A stretch of DNA of 6,098 bases. It comes from Methanoculleus sp. (lineage in GTDB: Archaea > Halobacteriota > Methanomicrobia > Methanomicrobiales > Methanoculleaceae). Positions 1 through 4,696 of the stretch are shown here, piece by piece. The stretch's first letter is position 1; each line of letters opens with the position of its first letter. The stretch lies in NCBI GenBank assembly GCA_023230425.1, contig JALNXI010000122.1, forward strand, positions 1 to 6,098, written 5' to 3'. Below the pieces are notes generated by a model. The model was given only the letters and a program-made list of their open reading frames with translations. It searched no databases and was not told the origin of the DNA. Made by a program: the position numbers and the translations under genes.

Positions 1-262
1 AAGGCCGCCCCTGATCTCAGGAGAAGCACTCGTGCTCGGCCTCTGTGACGCCGTGGATGAGGACGACGGGTGTGCGGTCACGGGTTCCGGCCGGACGGCG
101 ATCCCGACGCTGCCCCCTGCCCCCTGGCGACCCCCATATAACAGTTGAATGGGCCAATTTTTCATTTGTTCGAAGTTTTCTCGGCTGGTACAACGATACA
201 GGGCTATGTATATGAAGGAATACGATAAATAGAACCAGTCAAAGACATAGCGAGATAACTGT
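1..262. other. Gap with no recognisable gene; promoter of the next ORF
   Basis: No recognisable gene lies here. A plus-strand frame is open from position 2 to a TGA ending near 148, but its peptide is unremarkable and could be either the tail of an upstream gene or chance. Positions 100-135 are C-rich (CTGCCCCCTGCCCCCTGG) and end in a CCTGGCG motif that recurs near 2558 and 2922. The sequence then turns AT-rich from about 140, which marks the promoter of the small ORF at 263. Two TATA-like stretches are visible, GTATAT at 208-213 and GATAAATA at 224-231. The second would place transcription start only a few bases before the ATG. Confidence 0.5.
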
Positions 263-400
263 ATGCCAACGAGCAAGAAACAAATGGGGAAGTTAAACAA
301 AGTAAAGAAGGCCAAGGCAGAAGAACTCGCGCAGCAGGCGGCTGCGGGTAGCCAGGCCGCCAAGAAGAAGCTCAAGAAACTCGAGAAAAAGATCAAGTGA
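263..400 (+). CDS. Small lysine-rich basic hypothetical protein, 45 aa
   Basis: This is an ORF of 45 codons with ATG at 263 and TGA at 398-400. I do not recognise a named family. The product is extremely basic: 15 of 45 residues are Lys, arranged as a Lys-rich N-terminus, an Ala/Gln/Glu-rich middle (about residues 19-33) and a C-terminal KKKLKKLEKK-type tail. The whole chain looks helical. It has no Cys, no membrane segment and no signal peptide. Such composition suggests nucleic-acid or ribosome association, which is inference only. There is no strong Shine-Dalgarno sequence; a weak GAGAT lies about 7 nt upstream, and the AT-rich promoter at 205-231 suggests a very short leader. A T-rich run follows the stop at 421-433. 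The neat promoter-ORF-terminator unit supports a real monocistronic gene despite its size. Confidence 0.6.
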   Translation: MPTSKKQMGKLNKVKKAKAEELAQQAAAGSQAAKKKLKKLEKKIK

Positions 401-420
401 GCCGCCTGGGGTTTCAAACT

Positions 421-433
421 GTTTTTATTTTTC
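421..433 (+). terminator. T-rich archaeal transcription terminator
   Basis: The run GTTTTTATTTTTC begins 21 nt after the stop codon of the small basic ORF. Archaeal RNA polymerase terminates at such oligo-T tracts without needing a hairpin. It is well placed to end the transcript of the 45-aa gene. Confidence 0.55.
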
Positions 434-548
434 CCATTTAAGGGCAAATACAACGAATATATCGGTGCAGGGCGTCATCTTATAATTCTCGAGATCATGA
501 TGGCGCATGCCGGGCGGGTCTGGCCGAGGGGTGAGTGCCTCACATGCC

Positions 549-647
549 GGGGCTGTCCCAAAATCGAGCCGCGAGTGCAGTGGGCGTGAGCACCAGGAAG
601 TGCGAGCGGGCGTCCCTCTCTTGGCAAAGGCGTTCCGGGACAACCCC
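549..647. repeat. Short inverted-repeat (MITE-like) element, about 99 bp
   Basis: The left end GGGGCTGTCCCAAAA (549-563) is mirrored by the right end TTCCGGGACAACCCC (633-647). Read inward, the two match at 12 of 15 positions. Termini of the form GGGG(C/T)TGTCCC resemble insertion-sequence ends, so a non-autonomous transposon remnant is a reasonable inference. I see no target-site duplication, and there is no transposase inside. It lies between a terminator and the fic promoter, the kind of place where such elements accumulate. Confidence 0.35.
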
Positions 648-659
648 TCTATCACCTCG

Positions 660-697
660 TTTACAATATCTATCAAAATGTATCAAACTGATAGATA
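660..697 (+). promoter_or_regulatory. Promoter and palindromic operator candidate of fic
   Basis: A perfect 9-bp inverted repeat, TATCTATCA (667-675) and TGATAGATA (689-697), has a 13-bp spacer that itself contains another TATCA (681-685). It follows a TATA-like TTACAATAT (661-669) and ends 38 bp before the fic start codon. The position over the expected transcription start fits a repressor site. The Fic protein carries a C-terminal winged helix, so autoregulation is a possibility, though inferred only. Confidence 0.5.
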
Positions 698-735
698 ATG
701 ATAATAAGGATCGAAACAATAGATGAAATTCAAGC

Positions 736-2016
736 ATGAAACTCCCTCACACTCCAGAAAACTCTCCAGCAGATGTCAAAAAGGCCTGGGAGTATGCGGA
801 TACCCGAGATGTAATCGACGCAGTCTTCAAATACAACAAAAAATACCTGCACTGGGAGGAGCTGAAACGGCGTGATCTTCCGGTGGATCCTCTCTATGTC
901 TGGATACTGATGAAGACCTTCAGAGAGAGGGATATGAAGTATATAACGTTCGATGATCTTCAGTTAAAATATAATCTTCTGGACGATTTTCTCGAAAACC
1001 TTCATTTCCTTGATAAATCAGCAGCGGGGAACATCTCGTCGGGCCTTGACTCACTGCCTCACGATCGTGACCAGTTTATCATCAACTCTCTGATGGAAGA
1101 GGCGATTGCATCAAGCCAGATCGAGGGAGCCGCAGTCACCAGGACAATTGCAAAAAAGATGCTCCGTGAAAAGCGGAAACCCGCCACTAAAGACGAGAGG
1201 ATGATCCTGAATAACTATATCACAATGAAGAAGATCACTCAGATAAAAGACGAGGATTTAACCCCGGAGCTGATTTTACAGATCCATAAGACCATCACCC
1301 GGGATACGCTTGAGGATCCGAAAGACGAAGGAAGATTCAGAGATAACAACGACATCAGAGTCTTTGATTTCAGAGGCAATATCTTACACACACCTCCCGA
1401 TTTCGCGTCAGTTGAAGGACTCATCAAAAAACTCTGTGCATTTGCAAATAATGATGACGGGCAATTCATCCATCCGGTAATTAAAGGTATTATCCTGCAT
1501 TTCTTGATAGGATACATACATCCGTTCAACGATGGAAACGGTCGATGTGCACGAAGCATCTTTTACTGGTATATGCTTCGGAAGGATTACTGGCTTTTCG
1601 AATATATGGCAGTATCCAGAGCGATAAAAGATACGAAGGGGCAATATAATCGCGCATATCAGTATACCGAGAGTGATGAAAACGACCTCACGTATTTCAT
1701 CAGCTACAATCTCGCAGCAGTAAAAACTGCAGTCGACAATATCCAGAAATACATCGAGAAAAAGCAGGGAGAGAGCAAACAGGCGTTAACCATTCTTCAG
1801 AGAAGTGAAGGATTGAGCCTTCGCCAGGCAGAAATCATCAAATCCCTTATCAAAAAACCGGATAAACCGATTACGATCAAAGAGATCGTTGAAACGTATC
1901 GTGTGGCTTACGCAACAGCGAGAAATGATCTCTTCCATCTCGAAAAATTGGGATATTTAACGAAGCAGAAATCGGGCAAGGAGTACATCTTCATATTCAG
2001 GGGTTTGAAAGAATGA
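736..2016 (+). CDS. fic: Fic-family protein adenylyltransferase with C-terminal winged helix
   Basis: This is a complete 426-residue Fic protein. Fic enzymes transfer AMP (or related groups) from a nucleotide to hydroxyl side chains of target proteins in the cytoplasm. The catalytic signature HPFNDGNGRCAR is at residues 262-273, with catalytic His262, metal-binding Asp266 and phosphate-binding Asn268, Arg270 and Arg273. The nucleotide/target flap (GRFRDNNDIRV through the TPPDF segment) spans about 199-223. The self-inhibitory helix motif SxxxEG lies N-terminal of it (Ser126 to Glu130-Gly131), making this a class II Fic whose Glu130 should pair with Arg273 and block productive ATP binding. Residues about 360-421 form a winged helix-turn-helix, suggesting DNA binding or autoregulation. 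A stop codon at 724-726 lies in frame just upstream, so ATG 736 is the first possible start; no good Shine-Dalgarno is seen. Its stop overlaps the hsdR remnant by ATGA. Codon use is clearly AT-richer than the flanking genes, which suggests transfer. The target is unknown. Confidence 0.93.
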   Translation: MKLPHTPENSPADVKKAWEYADTRDVIDAVFKYNKKYLHWEELKRRDLPVDPLYVWILMKTFRERDMKYITFDDLQLKYNLLDDFLENLHFLDKSAAGNISSGLDSLPHDRDQFIINSLMEEAIASSQIEGAAVTRTIAKKMLREKRKPATKDERMILNNYITMKKITQIKDEDLTPELILQIHKTITRDTLEDPKDEGRFRDNNDIRVFDFRGNILHTPPDFASVEGLIKKLCAFANNDDGQFIHPVIKGIILHFLIGYIHPFNDGNGRCARSIFYWYMLRKDYWLFEYMAVSRAIKDTKGQYNRAYQYTESDENDLTYFISYNLAAVKTAVDNIQKYIEKKQGESKQALTILQRSEGLSLRQAEIIKSLIKKPDKPITIKEIVETYRVAYATARNDLFHLEKLGYLTKQKSGKEYIFIFRGLKE

Positions 2017-2342
2017 CCCCCTACACACTCACCGAATCAGAAGTCGAAGAAGCCGCCCTTGCGTGGTTTGCCGGTCTCGGCTACAGCATCCTCTCCGGGC
2101 CGGAGATCGCCCCCGGCGAAGCGGGCGAGGAGCGCACCGACTACCGCCAGCCGTTCCTCCTCCGGAGGGTCCGTGACGCGCTCCGCCGGATCAACCCCAC
2201 CCTCCCGGAGAGCGCCGTAGACGAAGCCGTCCGCAAATTCACCGTCCCCTCCTCCGCATCGCTCGTCGAGAACAACCATACCTTCCATCGCTACCTGACC
2301 AATGGTGTCCTGGTCGAGTACCGGGAGAACGGTGGGGTGTAG
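2013..2342 (+). pseudogene. hsdR: N-terminal remnant of type I restriction endonuclease subunit R
   Basis: This 109-codon frame reads like the beginning of HsdR, the motor and nuclease subunit of type I restriction-modification complexes. It has TESEVEEAALAWFAGLGY at residues 7-24, GPEIAPGE at 29-36, and then a helix and a SLVENNHTFHRYLTNGVLVEY segment at 83-103. Full HsdR proteins are around 1000 residues. The PD-(D/E)xK nuclease core and the helicase motors are missing, because the frame stops at TAG 2340-2342 and the following sequence gives no HsdR-like peptide in any frame I read. The ATG overlaps the fic stop (ATGA), implying translational coupling. In many type I loci a fic gene sits beside hsdS/hsdR, so the pair looks like the relic of such an operon. 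The fragment is GC-rich like the chromosome, unlike fic. It is probably non-functional; a short expressed peptide cannot be excluded. Confidence 0.8.
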
Positions 2343-2582
2343 CGGCTGACGCGACGGCCGGCCGGACGGGAATGACTGACCGGCGGGCGAGGGTGGCGGG
2401 AGCGCCCCCGAATATAGGCGGATGGATGCTCGGGGCCGGGGAGGCGGTCCACCGGGAGCATTGCTTCAGGTTCGAGGGAGTTTGTCGGGCCTGGAGCGGC
2501 GGTGTCATCGGCGGGCTGGATGGTGGCCCTATGCTGCCACCGGTCACCCTGCCCCCCCCCTGGCGGCCCTTATGTTTACACT

Positions 2583-2891
2583 TTTGCACCAGGTTTGCAC
2601 CGGAATTCCGGGGAAAGTGCAAACGATGATCCCGGCCTTAACGGTTGCAATTGTTCTATTGGAGGTATATGTACAGAGATATGTACAGATCAGAATACTC
2701 ATTTGCACCATTTACAGGGAACGGAGAGCATGCCTGCAGGGACGAGTGACCCGGGTTCTAGTGTCTGTGAAATCCGCTGTGGTGCAAACATGCCGGATAT
2801 TCTGGAGGATATCCGACGGATCGGAGAACCGGCTGCACCTGATAGTTTTTCATGGTGCAAATTTAGGTGCAAAGGGGTGCAAATGTGCAAA
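2583..2891. repeat. Array of GTGCAAA / TTTGCAC motifs
   Basis: The 8-mer GGTGCAAA occurs forward at 2781, 2854, 2866 and 2876. It occurs inverted (TTTGCACC) at 2583, 2594 and 2702. The 7-mer GTGCAAA occurs additionally at 2617 and 2885. The last four forward copies are packed at 9-12-bp spacing, and the copies at 2594 and 2617 face each other around the palindrome CCGGAATTCCGG (2600-2611). Nine copies of a 7-mer in about 310 bp is far above chance. The arrangement resembles iterons or a multi-site protein-binding region. No function is assigned. Confidence 0.6.
2667..2689 (+). repeat. Tandem 12-bp repeat ATATGTACAGAG/ATATGTACAGA
   Basis: ATATGTACAGA at 2667-2677 is repeated at 2679-2689, one period being 12 bp. 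Each unit contains the palindrome TGTACA. A GGAGGT at 2661-2666 precedes it, and two in-frame ATGs (2669 and 2681) open a frame of only 26 or 22 codons that ends at a TGA near 2749. The Shine-Dalgarno spacing suits neither ATG well, so a translated peptide is only a weak possibility. A binding site for a dimeric regulator is equally possible. Confidence 0.35.
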
Positions 2892-2931
2892 CGACTGTCC
2901 CGGTCAACCCCGCCACTCGCACCTGGCGGTG

Positions 2932-3086
2932 CTCAAACTCCGGTTCTACGACCCGTCGTTCACCTCACCCCCTCCCGGCGGCAAAGGACGAGCCCTAGCC
3001 TGCGGAATCGAGAAGACGATCTACCGCTCCGTGAGGCGCAGACGAAGATCTACGCGGTGTGACACTTCGTAGAACCGGAACTTGAG
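2932..3086. repeat. Inverted-repeat element, about 155 bp
   Basis: The left arm at 2932-2951 and the right arm at 3067-3086 are inverted copies with 18 of 20 bases identical, sharing CCGGTTCTACGA. A second, weaker inner pairing joins TTCACCTCAC (about 2958-2967) with GTGAGGCGCA (about 3030-3039), so the whole could fold back as DNA or RNA. There is no transposase-like frame inside. Candidates are a miniature transposable element or a dispersed palindromic repeat. The small hairpin CCGCCA/TGGCGG (2910-2929) lies just outside the left arm. Confidence 0.5.
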
Positions 3087-3151
3087 CCTCGGTAGTGTGA
3101 AGGGTGCTGCTCGCTGCTGGACGTTTAAAGGCATCAACAGTAACCGGCCCG

Positions 3152-3163
3152 GACACATGTGTC
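3152..3163. repeat. Perfect palindrome GACACATGTGTC
   Basis: A perfect 12-bp palindrome is flanked by GGCC on both sides (3146-3149 and 3164-3167), so the stem can be lengthened past a 2-nt bulge. It lies between the two large inverted repeats in non-coding sequence. It could be an operator or just a short hairpin; nothing nearby identifies its partner. Confidence 0.3.
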
Positions 3164-3235
3164 GGCCTCCTTCATGAGTGCAGCTGGGGAGGTGAGGTCT
3201 CGGCCATGACATACAGAGACGGCTTGAATGGTGAT

Positions 3236-3425
3236 AAAACCGACTTTCCGCAGTAAGAGTTCCGGGCCGACATTTTTCTCACAATCCTCGTGAAATCGGT
3301 CACCAATGTAAGGGCGTGCAACTTTTATACCGCTGATGAAGCACAAAATTACACCGCAGGTTGCATAAACTCAGCATCATTAATTAATTCAGGAGTTGGT
3401 CATCTTACTGCGGAAGGTGGGATTT
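3236..3425. repeat. Inverted-repeat (MITE-like) element, about 190 bp
   Basis: The arms at 3236-3258 and 3403-3425 are inverted copies with 20 of 23 bases identical, including a perfect 13-base core, TTCCGCAGTAAGA. The roughly 144-bp interior encodes nothing recognisable and contains a TATA box (3322-3331) and an AT-rich TTAATTAATT. Size, terminal repeats and lack of coding capacity fit a miniature inverted-repeat transposable element. I could not see a target-site duplication. Confidence 0.5.
3322..3331 (+). promoter_or_regulatory. Archaeal TATA box without an assigned gene
   Basis: ACTTTTATAC closely matches an archaeal TATA box and stands out in its surroundings. It predicts a plus-strand start near 3350, inside the 3236-3425 element. 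No convincing ORF begins downstream before 3560, so it would drive either a small RNA or a long leader to the ORF at 3580, or it may be fortuitous. Confidence 0.3.
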
Positions 3426-3528
3426 TCAGCTTCAGTTCTAATACTAACTCTAATTTGCATTATGTTTGCTTAACTCTGAATTATTGTTGAAGTCGCTGAA
3501 AGAGGAGAGTGGCATTTTTCACTACTAA

Positions 3529-3535
3529 CTATAAC
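3529..3535 (+). promoter_or_regulatory. TATA-like box before the small membrane ORF
   Basis: CTATAAC lies about 50 bp before ATG 3580, in an AT-rich stretch that gives way to GC-rich coding-like sequence at about 3550. The expected transcript start, near 3555-3560, would leave a short leader carrying the GGGTGA at 3560-3565. Confidence 0.3.
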
Positions 3536-3579
3536 CCCAAAACAGAATGCGGTGAGTATGGGTGACGGTCGGTTCGGTG

Positions 3580-3726
3580 ATGGATGTAGTGCTGGTCCCC
3601 TTTATCGACATCTTAGGCGTGCCGTTTTTCGTTATGATCCTGATCCTCTCCAGCAACACCGGTCTCCAAAACAAAATGCGAGGAGAGGGATTCGAACCCG
3701 CGAACTCCTTCGAGAGTCGATCTTGA
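3580..3726 (+). CDS. Small putative single-span membrane protein, 48 aa, antisense to tRNA-Leu at its end
   Basis: ATG 3580 (GTG 3577 is also possible) opens 48 codons ending at TGA 3724-3726. Residues 1-24 are strongly hydrophobic (MDVVLVPFIDILGVPFFVMI and onward), long enough for one transmembrane helix. A short polar tail follows. Codons before the tRNA overlap mostly end in C or G (ATC, CTG, GTC, AAC, ACC), like the chromosomal genes here, which supports real coding. GGGTGA at 3560-3565 is a possible, somewhat distant, ribosome-binding site. The last 17 codons lie antisense to the tRNA-Leu gene, which explains the RGEGFEPAN-type peptide. Either the tail is tolerated or the true gene has been truncated at the tRNA. 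I recognise no family. A spurious ORF remains possible. Confidence 0.4.
   Translation: MDVVLVPFIDILGVPFFVMILILSSNTGLQNKMRGEGFEPANSFESRS
3668..3676 (-). terminator. T-rich terminator of tRNA-Leu
   Basis: Immediately after the discriminator base, the minus strand reads TTTTGTTTT. This is a typical archaeal oligo-T terminator, positioned to end the tRNA transcript and, if read through from upstream, the polC-hydrolase transcript. Confidence 0.55.
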
Positions 3727-3759
3727 GTCGACCGCCTTTGACCGCTTGGCTACCCTCGC
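3677..3759 (-). tRNA. tRNA-Leu (anticodon CAA)
   Basis: This 83-nt class II tRNA reads UUG leucine codons. The acceptor stem GCGAGGG (3753-3759) pairs with TCCTCGC (3678-3684), with one G-T pair. The D-arm is GCC/GGC with a GG in the loop. The anticodon stem GTCGA/TCGAC encloses CTCAAGA with anticodon CAA at 3723-3725. The long variable arm TCTCGAAGGAGTTC is typical of tRNA-Leu. The T-loop TTCGAAT is closed by GCGGG/CCCTC, which contains one C-T mismatch at its second pair. Discriminator A is at 3677; CCA is not encoded and there is no intron. It starts 43 nt after the hydrolase stop. A weak TATA-like ATTACTTT (3782-3789 on this strand) lies about 27 nt upstream, so it may have its own promoter or be processed from the upstream transcript. 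Confidence 0.93.
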
Positions 3760-3802
3760 GCCTGTACCTATTGAACGTGCAAAGTAATGAGCTTGATGGC
3801 GC

Positions 3803-4687
3803 CTACCCACCCGGCCCGTCGGGCACCTGCCGCCGGACGAACGCCCCGACACGGTCTATCGCCGCGGCACCCTCGGGAAGGACGGCGGCAAACGCCTGCC
3901 AGCAATGAAACATCCCTTCCGCGCAGTCGAACGTGACTGAACCCCCCTGGAGTTCCGCCGTGCTCGCGAACGCCGCGATGCCGTCGATCAGCACCTCGCC
4001 GCTCCCGGCCTGCACCAGGAGCGGCGGCAGCCCCGCAAGGTCCGCGTAGAGCGGCGAAGCCAGCGGGTCCGCCGGGTCGTGGCCGGCGAGGTAGTCGTCC
4101 CGCATCCCTGCGAGGTACTCCGGCGTGAGCCAGTCGGTCTCCCGGTTGAAGATCACCGACTCCCCGAGGAAGAGCATATCGACCGCCGGGGAGAGAGCGA
4201 CCGCCGCTGCCGGCATCGGGAGCCCCTCGTCGAGGCCCGCAAGGAGCATAGAGAGGACGAGCGACCCCCCGGCCGATATCCCCGCCGGCACGATCCGCGC
4301 CGGAGCGTATCCCTCCGCGAGCAGGTGCCGGTAGGCGGCGAGGCAGTCTTCCACCGCCGCCGGGAAGGGATGCTCCGGCGCGAGCCGGTAGTCGACCGAG
4401 AAGACCTCGGCCCGTGCGGCGCCGCTAAGCCGGGCGCAGAGGTCGAGATGGTCGGCCGTCGAGCCGGCGGTAAACCCCCCGCCGTGGAAGAAGAGAATGG
4501 CCCGGGCCGGCCGGGACTCGGGCGTCGTCACCCGGAAAGCGGGAATTCCGCCTGGGACCGTCATCCGCCCGATGTCAGGAGGAGGGTCGATGAGGTCGCC
4601 CGAAAAGACCGCCCGTCCCGCAGCGGAGTTCGGGGAGACGCGCCCTTTGAGGACCGCAAGGACCTCCACAGGCGAGAGCGTCGCCAT
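3803..4687 (-). CDS. Alpha/beta hydrolase, hormone-sensitive lipase (HSL) family esterase
   Basis: This 294-residue cytoplasmic serine hydrolase probably cleaves short-chain carboxyl esters or lactones; its substrate is unknown. The oxyanion-hole motif HGGGF is at residues 68-72 and YRLAPEHPFPAA at 100-111, both hallmarks of the HSL family. The nucleophile elbow GISAGG (136-141) carries Ser138. The acid is most likely Glu231 in GSGEVLID (228-235), aligned with the Asp of the usual DPLRD motif. The base is His261 in MFHCWQAF. The position after Gly136 is Ile rather than the common Asp or Thr. There is no signal peptide or membrane segment, and the length is normal for the family. ATG 4687 starts 9 nt after the polC stop; GTGAGGG, overlapping the polC stop, can act as the Shine-Dalgarno, so the two genes are probably co-transcribed. 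A metabolic link to replication is not implied. Confidence 0.92.
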   Translation of the reverse strand: MATLSPVEVLAVLKGRVSPNSAAGRAVFSGDLIDPPPDIGRMTVPGGIPAFRVTTPESRPARAILFFHGGGFTAGSTADHLDLCARLSGAARAEVFSVDYRLAPEHPFPAAVEDCLAAYRHLLAEGYAPARIVPAGISAGGSLVLSMLLAGLDEGLPMPAAAVALSPAVDMLFLGESVIFNRETDWLTPEYLAGMRDDYLAGHDPADPLASPLYADLAGLPPLLVQAGSGEVLIDGIAAFASTAELQGGSVTFDCAEGMFHCWQAFAAVLPEGAAAIDRVGAFVRRQVPDGPGG

Positions 4688-4696
4688 CCCACGCCC

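Larger units (their letters stand above)
401..735. other. Intergenic region between the small basic gene and fic
   Basis: After the T-rich terminator there is a GC-rich middle part (about 500-650) with open frames on both strands that look like shadows, and then the AT-rich fic promoter. The GC-rich part coincides with an inverted-repeat element (549-647). It also holds a short perfect hairpin, GTGAG-TGC-CTCAC, at 531-543. A 30-codon frame from ATG 497/500 to TGA 589, preceded by a TATA-like TTATAATT at 479-486, contains a CxxCxxC motif but runs into the repeat. I see no convincing gene. Confidence 0.5.
2343..3560. other. Long repeat-rich gap without a convincing gene
   Basis: About 1.2 kb separates the hsdR remnant from the next believable ORF. 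Positions 2343-2570 are very GC-rich with open frames on both strands. The longest plus-strand frames (2422-3072 and 2502-3062) overlap in different registers and have odd composition (Cys, Pro and Arg rich), so neither is supported. What the stretch does hold is a GTGCAAA motif array (2583-2891), a 12-bp tandem repeat (2667-2689), two large inverted repeats (2932-3086 and 3236-3425), two perfect palindromes and a TATA box. From about 3320 it becomes AT-rich. It looks like an accumulation zone for small repeats, or a non-coding regulatory region. Confidence 0.5.

Noticed and set aside
17..110. Minus-strand peptide ending ...TPVVLIHGVTEAEHECFS, resembling an alpha/beta hydrolase oxyanion strand
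   Set aside because: Only a short stretch looks familiar, it ends at once in a stop, and the upstream residues are Arg/Gly-rich low-complexity. It is too little to call a gene or remnant.
100..150. Similarity between the C-rich stretch at 110-150 and that at 2548-2585 (CTGCCCCC...CCTGGCG)
   Set aside because: The match is short, C-biased and needs gaps, so it is not strong enough to call a repeat pair without a genome-wide comparison.
497..589. 30-codon ORF with CxxCxxC after a TATA-like box
   Set aside because: It runs into the 549-647 inverted repeat and has no ribosome-binding site; the Cys spacing is probably chance.
2239..2622. Minus-strand 127-aa frame
   Set aside because: Pro/Arg/Ser-rich shadow of the hsdR fragment and of the GC-rich gap, with no motif.
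2583..2891. CRISPR array
   Set aside because: The repeated unit is only 7-8 bp, occurs in both orientations and has irregular spacing, so it is not a CRISPR repeat-spacer structure.
2422..3072. Long plus-strand frames 2422-3072 and 2502-3062, and 2372-2629
   Set aside because: They overlap in different registers, have Cys/Pro/Arg-rich composition, lack clear ribosome-binding sites, cross several repeats and palindromes, and show no recognisable domain. Long open frames are expected in such GC-rich DNA. Homology search of each frame would settle it.
3677..3700. tRNA-Leu 3' end as an attachment site for the accessory region
   Set aside because: I looked for a second copy of the T-arm/acceptor sequence elsewhere in the window and found none; no integrase is present. 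A copy outside the window is possible.
3552..3908. Plus-strand 118-aa frame
   Set aside because: It runs through the whole tRNA-Leu gene and into the antisense of the hydrolase; its composition is arbitrary.
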